DNA from: Streptomyces camelliae | GTDB taxonomy: Bacteria; Actinomycetota; Actinomycetes; Streptomycetales; Streptomycetaceae | Reading direction: 5' to 3' | Assembly (NCBI RefSeq): GCF_027625935.1 | Contig: NZ_CP115300.1 | Coordinates: 6,200,001 to 6,264,000, forward strand | Length of the DNA: 64,000 nucleotides | In this document: piece by piece, positions 35,867 through 44,749 of the stretch | How the letters are laid out: each line of letters begins with the position of its first letter | Position numbering within the stretch: the stretch's first letter is position 1 | The notes under the pieces: model-generated | The model's input: the letters and a program-made list of their open reading frames with translations, nothing else | Databases searched by the model: none | Told to the model about the DNA's origin: nothing | Made by a program: the position numbers and the translations under genes

Positions 35867-37804
35867 CTAAACCCCACCCACCGCCGTGAGCAGAGCAAGC
35901 GGCGCCGCAGCCGACCGGGACTCCCGCACACAGGCGTGCGGATACGGCACCGGCTCCGGATGCGTGTCCCGGCCGTACCCCGCCAGCACCTCGGGCAACC
36001 GATGCCCGCCCATGGTCGCCGCGTCGACCAGCGCATGAGCGACCACCCGAGCCTCGTCATGCAGCCCGTACCGTGCCAGCCCCAGCGTGATCAGCGCGTT
36101 GTCATGGGGCCAGACGGAACCCCGGTGATAGGAGAGCGGATGGTACGCCGACTGGCCGGAGGCCACCGTGCGGACCCCCCAGCCGGAGAAGAAGTCCGGC
36201 TCCAGCAGCCGTCGGCCCACCACCTCGCCGTACTCCTTGTCCAGCAACCCCGACCACAGCAGATGCCCGGCGTCGGAGGCGAGCGCGTCGACCCGTTGGC
36301 CGTGGCCGTCGAGCGCGAGGGCCGGGAAGGACTGCTCCGGCATCCAGAAGTCCCGCTGGAAACGGTCCCGCAGATCGGCGGCGGCCTGCTCCAGCAGCGC
36401 GGCGTACGTCTCGTCGGCCCACACCGTCCGCGCCACCCACGCCGTGCGGCGCAGCGCGTCGTACGCGTACCCCTGCGCACCCGCCGCCATCACCGCGCCG
36501 GTGGGCCGGGTGCCGTCGGCGGAGCAGATCGCGCCGGGGGAGTCCTTCCAGTTCTGGTTGGCGAGGCCGCCCTCGTCGGCGCGGTAGACGAGGTAGCCGC
36601 GCGAGGTCAGCCCGCCGTGGTCCAGCATCCAGCCGACGGCGGCCCGTGCGTGCGTCTCCAGACGGCGGGCCAGGGCCGTGTCCCCGGTCTGTTCGACGTA
36701 CGCGCCGAGCAGGATCAGGAACAGCGGGGTCGCGTCGACGGAGCCGTAGTACCGCCCGAACGGCACCTGCCCGAAGTGCGCCAGCTCCCCGTGCCGTACC
36801 TCGTGCACGATCTTGCCGGGCTGGGCGACCGGGGACGGGCCGGAGCCGGTCGCCTGGGTCGCGGCCAGGGCGAGGAGCGTGGCGGCGGCCGGCCGTGGCC
36901 GGTACGGCAGCGCGAACAGGGAGGTGAGCAGGGCGTCCCGGCCGAGCAGGGTCAGGAACCAGGGGGCGCCGGCGGCCGGGACGCGCAGCTCCTCGCCGTC
37001 CGGTCCGGTGGCCGGCACCTGGAGCACGGCCAGGTCCGCGAGCCCGCGCGCACAGGCCGCGGACAGCTCCGGCCAGCCGGCCGGGAAGGCCACGCCCTCC
37101 ATGAACTCGGCTTCCAGCGCCGCCCGTTGCTCATGTACGGCGGCCGGGTCGCGGGGCACCCGCAGGGCCCGCTTCTCGCCGTGCGGGCGGGCGATCACGC
37201 GCAGCACCAGCTCGGTCGTGCCGTGCGCCGCGAGGTCGAGGGCCCACACCAGGCGGCGGGCACCGGTGCCGGTCTCCTCCACGGCGTCGGGCGCCGGGTC
37301 GGCCGTGATCGACGTACGGGAGTGCCATTCGGCACGCCGGTAGGTGAACTCGATGCCGTCGTCCAGGATCTGGCGGGAGCGTACGGCGCCGGGCTTGACG
37401 TAGGTGCGGTGGTCGGAGCGCAGCTCGAACTGGTCGGTGAAGTCGGCGTCCACGGTGATGGCGAGCCGGATGGTGGTCGGCACCGGGCGGTTGCTGGTGA
37501 CCCGCAGGGACTCTGTGAACGAGCTGTCCCCGACGGCCTGTTCCCGGAAGACGGTGTGCGCCGGGGGCTCCCGCCGGCCGCCGCGCGGGACCAGTACGCA
37601 GCGGGCCGCGTCCGCGTCGGTGACCGGGGTGAGCACCTCGGGCACGGCGCCGTCGAGGGTGAGCTGCCAGCGGCTGAGGTGCCGGGCGTCCCGGACGAAC
37701 AACCCGTCCGGGGCGCCGCTGCCCCGGACCCCGCTGATGTCGCCCCGGTCGCCCACGGCGGCGAACGTCGCCCCGTGCACGAGCAGATGATGCCGGTCCG
37801 TCAT
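35867..37804 (-). CDS. Glycogen-debranching-like glycoside hydrolase
   Basis: A cytosolic protein of 645 aa. The N-terminal domain (about 1-200; VRDARHLSRWQLTLDG) matches the N-terminal domain of bacterial glycogen-debranching-like proteins, and the rest is an (alpha/alpha)6 barrel (GRDALLTSLFALPYRP, HRGSVWPHDNALI). It is the second gene of an operon with the glycosidase at 37801, overlapping it by 4 bp, and so falls under the divergent ROK regulator. Substrate may be an alpha-glucan or a plant or fungal oligosaccharide; I cannot choose. Confidence 0.85.
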   Translation of the reverse strand: MTDRHHLLVHGATFAAVGDRGDISGVRGSGAPDGLFVRDARHLSRWQLTLDGAVPEVLTPVTDADAARCVLVPRGGRREPPAHTVFREQAVGDSSFTESLRVTSNRPVPTTIRLAITVDADFTDQFELRSDHRTYVKPGAVRSRQILDDGIEFTYRRAEWHSRTSITADPAPDAVEETGTGARRLVWALDLAAHGTTELVLRVIARPHGEKRALRVPRDPAAVHEQRAALEAEFMEGVAFPAGWPELSAACARGLADLAVLQVPATGPDGEELRVPAAGAPWFLTLLGRDALLTSLFALPYRPRPAAATLLALAATQATGSGPSPVAQPGKIVHEVRHGELAHFGQVPFGRYYGSVDATPLFLILLGAYVEQTGDTALARRLETHARAAVGWMLDHGGLTSRGYLVYRADEGGLANQNWKDSPGAICSADGTRPTGAVMAAGAQGYAYDALRRTAWVARTVWADETYAALLEQAAADLRDRFQRDFWMPEQSFPALALDGHGQRVDALASDAGHLLWSGLLDKEYGEVVGRRLLEPDFFSGWGVRTVASGQSAYHPLSYHRGSVWPHDNALITLGLARYGLHDEARVVAHALVDAATMGGHRLPEVLAGYGRDTHPEPVPYPHACVRESRSAAAPLALLTAVGGV

Positions 37805-39252
37805 CGCCGGTCCCCTCCTTTGTCACTCGTGTCGAACGTGCCGGTGGCCGGGCTGGACACGCCCTCGCGGGCGCCCTTGACAAGCTCTTGGTGCAGCTCG
37901 TGATGCAGGTCGAGGGCGAGGGCCGCGGTCCAGCCGAAGCCGGTCGCGCCGCAGGCCTCGCCGGTGTACGGGTCGACGTACTCGGCGAAGCCGGTGGTGT
38001 CGGCGAGGTGGAGTACGGCCGCGCGCAGGGCGTCGGCCAGATGCAGCTCCCCGTGCGCGCGCAGGCCCCGCTCCAGCAGCCAGCTGGTGTTGAACCAGGC
38101 GGGCCCGCGCCAGTACCGGTGCGGGTCGAAGGCCTCGCCGAGGAGGTCGTAGCTGGGGGCGAGCCGGGTGCGGTCGCCGAGCGAGAAGTGGGGGCCGCGC
38201 AGTGTCCGTACGAGGGCCCCGACGAGGTCCCTGGGCAGGCCGGGGAGGAGGAGCGGGACCAGCCCGGACACGCCCCGTTCCTGGATCAGCCCCCCGCCCT
38301 TCAGGTCCCGGCACAGGAACATGCCCGCCGCCGGGTCCCACAGCCGCTCCACCAGCGCCGCCGTGAGCCGTTCCGCGCGCGCGTGCCGGGCGGTGCCGGT
38401 CGCACCCAGTTCCTCGGCGATCCGGGCGAGCGCGTGCTCGGAGGCGATGAGCAGGGCGTTGAACGCGGGGTCCTCGACCGCGAACTCCCCCTGCCCGTCG
38501 GCGTATCCGGCATTCCGGTAGTCCGCGGCCAGCCGCACGTACCGCCCGTAGTCCAGATCCGTCGGCCGGTCCTCCGCGGCCCCGTGGTCGAGGTCGGCGC
38601 GGCGGAAGGAGCGGGCCGGGGCCGGGGTGATCCGGGCCAGCGGGGCGTCCCAGCAGGGGCTGTTGTCCATGCCCTGCTCCCAGGGGTGGACGACCGACAC
38701 CAGCCCGCCGCCGCCCAGGTCGCGCCGGTGCAGCAGATAGCGGTGCCAGGCGGCCAGGCGCGGGTAGACCCGGGCCAGGAAGCCGCGGGAGCGGGACGTC
38801 TCGGGGTCGGCGTGGTGCACCAGCCAGGCCGCGAGCGCGTGCACCGGTGGCTGCACGATGCCCGACGTCTGTACGGTGCGCGGGGCGCCCGCGGTGTGCC
38901 CGGCGGTGGAGGAGCGCCAGAAGTCGGGGCTCGGGAAGTAGGCGTCGAGCGGTACGGAGGGGTTGAAGACGATGTGCGGGACGCGTCCGTCGGCCCACTG
39001 GGCGGCCAGCAGCGTCTCCAGCTCGGTCTGCGCCCGCAGCGGCGAGACATGCCGCAGGCCGATGGCGATGAACGCCGAGTCCCAGGACCACTGGTGCGGA
39101 TACAGGCTGCGGGACGGCACGGTCGCCCGGCCCGTCCAGTTCGCCTCCAGCACCCGGGCCGCCCTGACGTGCAGGGAATCGCTGGAGCCCGGGGGATCGT
39201 ATGCGATCTCGAACTCCGTGGAACGGCTGGTGAGCTGGGCAGTGCGGTCCAC
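37801..39252 (-). CDS. MGH1/GH63-like glycoside hydrolase
   Basis: A 483-aa (alpha/alpha)6-barrel enzyme of the mannosylglycerate-hydrolase/GH63-like group. Typical segments are YPHQWSWDSAFIAIGL, WRGPAWFNTSWLLERGL and GATGFGWTAALALDL near the C-terminus. There is no signal peptide, so it acts on imported sugar. It is first in the operon with the debranching-like gene and divergent from a ROK regulator 131 bp away. Likely substrates include mannosylglycerate, glucosylglycerate or related glycosides. Confidence 0.85.
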   Translation of the reverse strand: MDRTAQLTSRSTEFEIAYDPPGSSDSLHVRAARVLEANWTGRATVPSRSLYPHQWSWDSAFIAIGLRHVSPLRAQTELETLLAAQWADGRVPHIVFNPSVPLDAYFPSPDFWRSSTAGHTAGAPRTVQTSGIVQPPVHALAAWLVHHADPETSRSRGFLARVYPRLAAWHRYLLHRRDLGGGGLVSVVHPWEQGMDNSPCWDAPLARITPAPARSFRRADLDHGAAEDRPTDLDYGRYVRLAADYRNAGYADGQGEFAVEDPAFNALLIASEHALARIAEELGATGTARHARAERLTAALVERLWDPAAGMFLCRDLKGGGLIQERGVSGLVPLLLPGLPRDLVGALVRTLRGPHFSLGDRTRLAPSYDLLGEAFDPHRYWRGPAWFNTSWLLERGLRAHGELHLADALRAAVLHLADTTGFAEYVDPYTGEACGATGFGWTAALALDLHHELHQELVKGAREGVSSPATGTFDTSDKGGDRR

Positions 39253-39383
39253 TCGGGGCTCCCCGAAGACGAAGACTCCCGGCCGGGCCGACCGGGTTTG
39301 GTTGTGTCTACCGTAGGGTTACGTCTATTTAACACGCAAAACTCACTATGTAATGCAGAGTTGGGAAACACAAGGGGGTGCGC

Positions 39384-40604
39384 ATGACCGGACGTCCGGG
39401 AAGAGCCGTCAGGAGCGGCGGCCAGGCCGGCGCCGGGGAGCTGCTCGAACTGGTGCGCAGCGGCCGGGCGGTGACCCGGGGTGCGCTGCAGCAGGTGACC
39501 GGGCTGTCCCGGGCCACCGTCGGCCAGCGTCTGGACCGGCTCTTCCGGGCCGGCTGGCTGCGCGAGGGCGCCGGCGGCCCGGTCGGCTCGCCGCTCGGCG
39601 GCCGCCCCTCCATCACCCTGGAGTTCGACGGCTCCCACGCCGTCGTCCTCGCCGCCGACCTGGACACCCGGCACGCCCGCGCGGCCGTCCTCTCCCTGAC
39701 CGGCGAGATACTCGCGGAGCATGCGGGCACGCTGGTGGTCGAGGACGGCCCGGAGACCGTACTGGCCGAACTCGGGCGCTGGTTCGGCGAGCTGCTGGAG
39801 AAGGCCGGGCATCCGGCGGCGGAGGTCTGCGGCATCGGGCTCGCGGTGCCCGGCCCGGTGGACAGCGAGACCGGCCGGGTGGTGCAGCCGCCGATGATGC
39901 CGGGCTGGGACGGCTACGACATACGGGGCCGCCTCTCCCGCGCCTTCACCGAGCACACCGGAGCCCCGCCCGTCCCCGTCCTGGTCGACAACGACGCCAA
40001 CCTCATGGCGTACGGCGAACAGCGCGCCGGACACCCCGAGTGCCGGGCGTTCGTGCTGGTCAAGGTCTCGACCGGCATCGGTGCCGGGGTCGTCGTGGAC
40101 GGTTCCATCTACCGGGGGATCGACGGCGGGGCCGGGGACATCGGGCACATCCGGGTCGGCGCGGACGCGCTGTGCCGGTGCGGTTCGTACGGCTGTCTCG
40201 CCGCCGTCGCGAGCGGCGGGGCCGTGGCCCGGCGGCTGGCCGAGTCCGGGGTGCCGGCGGCCTCCGGCTCGGACGTACGGGACCTGCTGGCCGCCGGGCA
40301 TCCGGAGGCGGCGGCGCTGGCCCGGGAGGCGGGGCGCCGGGTCGGGGACGTGCTGGCGACGGTCGTGACCCTCCTCAACCCCGGCGTGCTGATGATCGCC
40401 GGCGATCTGGCCGGAACCCCCTTCCTCACCGGCGTGCGCGAACTGCTCTACCAGCGGGCGCTGCCCCGCTCCACGGCCCACCTGGACGTCCTCACCTCCC
40501 GGCTCGGGGAGCGGGCCGCGCTCATCGGAGCGGGGGCCCTGGTCGTGGAACACCTCTACGCGCCGGAGCGGGTGGAGGAACGCCTGCTGGCGCTGGGTGT
40601 GTGA
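39384..40604 (+). CDS. ROK family transcriptional regulator
   Basis: A sugar-responsive repressor of 406 aa. The N-terminal winged HTH (GALQQVTGLSRATVGQRLDRL) is followed by the sugar-kinase-like ROK fold with VDNDANLMAYGE and the zinc-binding RCGSYGCLAAVASG. The ATG at 39384 has AAGGGGG at good spacing; an in-frame GTG at 39378 is the alternative. It is divergent from the glycosidase operon and likely controls it; the sugar ABC genes at 43916-46912 could belong to the same regulon. Confidence 0.92.
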   Translation: MTGRPGRAVRSGGQAGAGELLELVRSGRAVTRGALQQVTGLSRATVGQRLDRLFRAGWLREGAGGPVGSPLGGRPSITLEFDGSHAVVLAADLDTRHARAAVLSLTGEILAEHAGTLVVEDGPETVLAELGRWFGELLEKAGHPAAEVCGIGLAVPGPVDSETGRVVQPPMMPGWDGYDIRGRLSRAFTEHTGAPPVPVLVDNDANLMAYGEQRAGHPECRAFVLVKVSTGIGAGVVVDGSIYRGIDGGAGDIGHIRVGADALCRCGSYGCLAAVASGGAVARRLAESGVPAASGSDVRDLLAAGHPEAAALAREAGRRVGDVLATVVTLLNPGVLMIAGDLAGTPFLTGVRELLYQRALPRSTAHLDVLTSRLGERAALIGAGALVVEHLYAPERVEERLLALGV

Positions 40605-40643
40605 CAGGGGCGTGTGACATGGCTGTTTCCGGGTACCTGAAGC

Positions 40644-40683
40644 GGTCCGCAGTGGTCCGCGATCGGTCCCGCAACCGGTCCGC
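40644..40683. repeat. Four phased GGTCCGC direct repeats
   Basis: GGTCCGC at 40644, GGTCCGC at 40654, GGTCCCGC at 40665 and GGTCCGC at 40677, stepping 10, 11 and 12 bp. Near-helical spacing on one strand suggests cooperative binding of a regulator. They lie between the ROK gene and ppdK. Confidence 0.55.
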
Positions 40684-40777
40684 ATGGTGAAATCCGGGCC
40701 GCTGTGGCAGCGTGATTCTCGCCACCCTTGATAAGGGCAGTGCTCAGATGAGCGGATCATGGGCGACTGCACTTCTC

Positions 40778-40806
40778 CAAGGGGTGGCACTGGGTGCCAC
40801 CCCTTG
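40778..40806 (+). terminator. Hairpin terminator between ROK gene and ppdK
   Basis: A perfect 13-bp stem, CAAGGGGTGGCAC (40778-40790) with GTGCCACCCCTTG (40794-40806), and a 3-nt loop, followed by ATCGTTCATCG. It lies 174 bp after the ROK stop. Confidence 0.75.
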
Positions 40807-40981
40807 ATCGTTCATCGATCGAAAACAGGCGTGCAGGATGGGCGCTCACCTGAGCGGTAAACCCGGCATCTGGGCGTACTTGCGTTCAAGAAGTGAAAAC
40901 ATAAGCGGGCTACGGCTTGCCAAGCCTTGACTTTCGATCCAGTGGCGGACGGGTGGTTACAGGCGCATGACGGGCAAGTGG

Positions 40982-41012
40982 ACATACCCATAGACCTTCG
41001 ATCTGGGTATGT
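40982..41012. promoter_or_regulatory. Perfect 9-bp dyad in the ppdK control region
   Basis: ACATACCCA (40982-40990) and TGGGTATGT (41004-41012) are perfect inverted repeats, 13-bp spacer, ending 47 bp before the GTG start of ppdK. It may be an operator or a 5'-UTR hairpin. The rest of the 454-bp intergenic region from 40605 holds only the repeats and terminator listed separately; no gene is seen. Confidence 0.6.
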
Positions 41013-41058
41013 TCCTGGCCGTCAGGGCAGCCACCGTGGCCTCAAGGAGTCGAGACCC

Positions 41059-43779
41059 GTGTCGGAAAACAAAGATCCCCACGTAGCGAAGCTCGTTTAC
41101 GACTTCACCGAGGGAAACAAGGACCTCAAGGACCTCCTCGGTGGCAAGGGCGCCAACCTCGCCGAGATGACCAACCTCGGTCTGCCGGTCCCTCCCGGCT
41201 TCACCATCACCACGGAGGCCTGCAAGGTCTACCTGGACAGCGGCGAGGAGCCCGCGGCGCTGCGTGATGAGGTGAGTGCGCACCTCGACGCCCTTGAGCA
41301 GCGGATGGGCAAGAAGCTCGGCCAGGCCGACAACCCCCTCCTCGTGTCCGTCCGCTCCGGCGCGAAGTTCTCCATGCCCGGCATGATGGACACCGTCCTG
41401 AACATCGGCCTCTCCGACAAGTCGGTGCAGGGCCTGGCCAAGCAGGCCGGCGACGACCGGTTCGCCTGGGACTCCTACCGCCGCCTCATCCAGATGTTCG
41501 GCAAGACCGTCCTCGGCGTCGACGGCGAACTCTTCGAGGAGGCCCTCGACAAGGCCAAGGAGGCCAAGAAGGTCACGGTCGACACCGACCTGGAGGCCGC
41601 CGACCTGAAGAAGCTGGTCACCACCTTCAAGAAGATCGTCAAGAAGGAGGCCGGCCGGGACTTCCCGCAGGACCCGCGCGAGCAGATGGACCTCGCCATC
41701 AAGGCGGTCTTCGACTCCTGGAACGGCGACCGCGCCAAGCTGTACCGCCGCCAGGAGCGCATCCCGCACGACCTCGGCACGGCCGTCAACGTCTGCTCGA
41801 TGGTCTTCGGCAACCTGGGCCCCGACTCCGGCACCGGCGTCGCCTTCACCCGCGACCCCGCCTCCGGCCACCAGGGCGTCTACGGCGACTACCTGCAGAA
41901 CGCCCAGGGCGAGGACGTGGTCGCGGGAATCCGCAACACCGTCCCGCTGGCGGAGCTGGAGTCGATCGACAAGAAGTCGTACGACCAGCTCATGCAGATC
42001 ATGGAGACCCTGGAGAACCACTACAAGGACCTCTGCGACATCGAGTTCACCATCGAGCGCGGTCAGCTGTGGATGCTCCAGACGCGCGTCGGCAAGCGCA
42101 CCGCCGGGGCAGCCTTCCGGATCGCCACCCAGCTCGTCGACCAGGGCCTGATCGACGAGACGGAGGCCCTCCAGCGCGTCACCGGCGCCCAGCTGGCCCA
42201 GCTGATGTTCCCGCGCTTCGACGAGCACGCGAAGGTCGACAAGGTCGCGCGCGGCATCGCCGCCTCGCCCGGCGCCGCGGTGGGCAGGGCGGTCTTCGAC
42301 TCCTACACGGCCGTGAAGTGGTCCCGCTCGGGCGAGAAGGTCATCCTGGTCCGCCGGGAGACCAACCCCGACGACCTGGACGGCATGATCGCGGCCGAGG
42401 GCATCCTCACGTCGCGCGGCGGCAAGACGTCCCACGCGGCCGTGGTCGCCCGGGGCATGGGCAAGACCTGTGTCTGCGGCGCGGAGGAGCTGGAGGTCGA
42501 CACCAAGCGCCGCCGCATGACCGTCCCCGGCGGCCAGGTGGTGGAAGAGGGCGACCTGATCTCCATCGACGGCTCCTCCGGCAAGGTCTACCTGGGCGAG
42601 GTCCCGGTCGTCCCGTCCCCCGTGGTGGAGTACTTCGAGGGCCGGATGCACGCGGGCGCCCACGACGCCGACGAGCTGGTCGAGGCCGTGCACCGGATCA
42701 TGGCGTTCGCCGACCGCAAGCGCCGGCTGCGGGTGCGGGCCAACGCGGACAACGCCGAGGACGCGCTGCGCGCCCGTCGCTTCGGCGCACAGGGCATCGG
42801 CCTGTGCCGCACGGAGCACATGTTCCTCGGCGACCGCCGTGAGCTGGTCGAGCGCCTCATCCTGGCCGACACGGAGGACGAGCGCGAGGAGAGCCTGAAG
42901 GCGCTGCTCCCGCTGCAGAAGCAGGACTTCGTGGAGCTGTTCTCGGCGATGGACGGCCTGCCGGTCACCATCCGTCTCCTCGACCCGCCGCTGCACGAGT
43001 TCCTGCCGGACATCACGGAGCTCTCGGTCCGCGTGGCCCTGGCCGAGTCCCGCCAGGAGCCGCACGAGAACGAACTGCGCCTGCTCCAGGCGGTCCACCG
43101 CCTGCACGAGCAGAACCCGATGCTCGGCCTGCGCGGCGTACGCCTCGGCCTGGTCATCCCCGGCCTGTTCACCATGCAGGTGCGCGCGATCGCGGAAGCG
43201 GCGGCCGAACGCAAGAACGCCAAGGGCGACCCGCGCGCCGAGATCATGATCCCGCTCGTCGGCACCGTCCAGGAGCTGGAGATCGTGCGCGAGGAGGCCG
43301 ACCAGGTCATCGCCGAGGTCCAGGCGGCGACGGGCACCGAGCTGAAGCTGGCCATCGGCACGATGATCGAGCTGCCGCGAGCCGCCCTCACGGCCGGCCA
43401 GATCGCGGAGGCGGCGGAGTTCTTCTCCTTCGGCACGAACGACCTGACCCAGACGGTCTGGGGCTTCTCCCGGGACGACGTGGAGGCCTCGTTCTTCACG
43501 GCATACCTGGAGAAGGGCATCTTTGGCGTCTCCCCGTTCGAGACCATCGACAAGGACGGCGTGGGCTCCCTGGTCAAGGCGGCGGCGGAAGCCGGCCGCC
43601 GCACTCGCCCCGACCTCAAGCTCGGCGTCTGCGGCGAACACGGCGGCGACCCGGAGTCGGTCCACTTCTTCCACGAGGCCGGCCTGGACTACGTCTCCTG
43701 CTCCCCGTTCCGCATCCCGGTCGCCCGCCTGGAGGCCGGCCGCGCGGCCACGCAGTCGGCGGGCAGCGACCACCGATAG
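41059..43779 (+). CDS. ppdK: Pyruvate, phosphate dikinase
   Basis: It interconverts pyruvate, ATP and phosphate with phosphoenolpyruvate, AMP and pyrophosphate. The 906-aa protein has the N-terminal nucleotide-binding domain (YDFTEGNKDLKDLLGGKG), the phosphohistidine domain (SRGGKTSHAAVVARG, His459) and the C-terminal PEP/pyruvate barrel (LGVCGEHGGDP, Cys858). The GTG at 41059 has AAGGAG at 9 nt; a longer frame from 40927 runs through the dyad region and is rejected. Two large hairpins follow. Confidence 0.97.
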   Translation: MSENKDPHVAKLVYDFTEGNKDLKDLLGGKGANLAEMTNLGLPVPPGFTITTEACKVYLDSGEEPAALRDEVSAHLDALEQRMGKKLGQADNPLLVSVRSGAKFSMPGMMDTVLNIGLSDKSVQGLAKQAGDDRFAWDSYRRLIQMFGKTVLGVDGELFEEALDKAKEAKKVTVDTDLEAADLKKLVTTFKKIVKKEAGRDFPQDPREQMDLAIKAVFDSWNGDRAKLYRRQERIPHDLGTAVNVCSMVFGNLGPDSGTGVAFTRDPASGHQGVYGDYLQNAQGEDVVAGIRNTVPLAELESIDKKSYDQLMQIMETLENHYKDLCDIEFTIERGQLWMLQTRVGKRTAGAAFRIATQLVDQGLIDETEALQRVTGAQLAQLMFPRFDEHAKVDKVARGIAASPGAAVGRAVFDSYTAVKWSRSGEKVILVRRETNPDDLDGMIAAEGILTSRGGKTSHAAVVARGMGKTCVCGAEELEVDTKRRRMTVPGGQVVEEGDLISIDGSSGKVYLGEVPVVPSPVVEYFEGRMHAGAHDADELVEAVHRIMAFADRKRRLRVRANADNAEDALRARRFGAQGIGLCRTEHMFLGDRRELVERLILADTEDEREESLKALLPLQKQDFVELFSAMDGLPVTIRLLDPPLHEFLPDITELSVRVALAESRQEPHENELRLLQAVHRLHEQNPMLGLRGVRLGLVIPGLFTMQVRAIAEAAAERKNAKGDPRAEIMIPLVGTVQELEIVREEADQVIAEVQAATGTELKLAIGTMIELPRAALTAGQIAEAAEFFSFGTNDLTQTVWGFSRDDVEASFFTAYLEKGIFGVSPFETIDKDGVGSLVKAAAEAGRRTRPDLKLGVCGEHGGDPESVHFFHEAGLDYVSCSPFRIPVARLEAGRAATQSAGSDHR

Positions 43780-43801
43780 GCCCTCGCGGGCCGGTTGAAC
43801 C

Positions 43802-43850
43802 CCGGAGCCGCCGCTGGTCCCCGACCCTCACCGATCGGCGGCGGCTCCGG
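43802..43850 (+). terminator. First hairpin after ppdK
   Basis: A 13-bp stem, CCGGAGCCGCCGC (43802-43814) with GCGGCGGCTCCGG (43838-43850), and a 23-nt loop. It begins 22 bp after the ppdK stop. Confidence 0.6.
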
Positions 43851-43861
43851 CGCACGAAAGA

Positions 43862-43897
43862 GGAGAGGCGGCACCCGTGCGGGGGTGCCGCCTCTCC
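43862..43897. terminator. Bidirectional hairpin between ppdK and the ABC permease
   Basis: A perfect 15-bp stem, GGAGAGGCGGCACCC (43862-43876) with GGGTGCCGCCTCTCC (43883-43897), and a 6-nt loop. It lies between converging genes and can serve both. Confidence 0.8.
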
Positions 43898-43915
43898 GGC
43901 GTGTACGGCCGTGGC

Positions 43916-44749
43916 TCAGTCGATCCCCGACCGCTCCACCCCCGCCACGATCCACCGCTGGAAACACAGGAAGACCAGCAGCAGCGGCAGGACGGACATG
44001 ACGGCGGCGACGAACAGCTCATGCAGCCGCACGACCTGGGACGTGGTGAAGGACGACAGCGCGACCTGCACCGTCCAGGCGCTCTGGTCCTGCCCGATCA
44101 CCAGCGGCCACAGGAACGAGTTCCACGCCCCGAGGAACACGATCGTCCCGACGGCGGCGAACACCGGACGCGCGCCCGGCACGACCACGAGCCAGTACGT
44201 ACGCCAGTACCCGAGCCCGTCGACCTGGGCCGCGTCCTCCAGCTCCCGTGGAAATCCCAGGAAGTACTGCCGGAAGACGAAGCAGGCGAACGCGGAGAAC
44301 AGCGTCGGGACGATCAGCCCGCGCAGCGTGGAGATCCAGCCCAGCGACGACACCAGCACGAAGCTCGGTACGAAGGTCACGGCGGCCGGGACCAGCAGGG
44401 TGCCGAGGATGCCGTAGAAGACCTTGTTCGCGTGCCGGTAGGGGATGCGGGCGAGCCCGTATCCGGCGAGGGAGGCCGGCAGCAGGGTGCCGACGGTCGT
44501 GGCCACGGCGATCAGCGCGGAGTTGAGCAGCGACCGGGCGAAGGGAACGGACGGATCGTCGAACAGCTCCCGGACGTTCCCCCACCTCAACTCACCCGGA
44601 AAGAACGTCCATCGGGGCGAGGTGATGTCCTGCTCGCTCGACAGCCCGTTGCGCACGAGCAGATAGAAGGGAATGAGGAAGAGCAGGGAGAGCACGATCA
44701 GCAGCACCACCCGCAGGGCCCGACCGGCCCGCACCAGGGCGTCATCCAT
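43916..44749 (-). CDS. Sugar ABC transporter permease (MalG-like)
   Basis: A CUT1-family permease of 277 aa with six helices. The ATPase-contact EAA-type loop reads EDAAQVDGLGYWRTYWLVVVPG. It is the last gene of a three-gene import operon, overlapping the previous permease by 8 bp. No ATPase gene is nearby, which is normal in Streptomyces, where a shared MsiK-type ATPase serves many CUT1 systems. Confidence 0.93.
   Translation of the reverse strand: MDDALVRAGRALRVVLLIVLSLLFLIPFYLLVRNGLSSEQDITSPRWTFFPGELRWGNVRELFDDPSVPFARSLLNSALIAVATTVGTLLPASLAGYGLARIPYRHANKVFYGILGTLLVPAAVTFVPSFVLVSSLGWISTLRGLIVPTLFSAFACFVFRQYFLGFPRELEDAAQVDGLGYWRTYWLVVVPGARPVFAAVGTIVFLGAWNSFLWPLVIGQDQSAWTVQVALSSFTTSQVVRLHELFVAAVMSVLPLLLVFLCFQRWIVAGVERSGID

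Noticed and set aside
40957..43773. A very long open frame on the minus strand opposite ppdK
   Set aside because: It mirrors the GC-rich third positions of ppdK, has no recognisable motif and no ribosome site. ppdK is complete on the plus strand.
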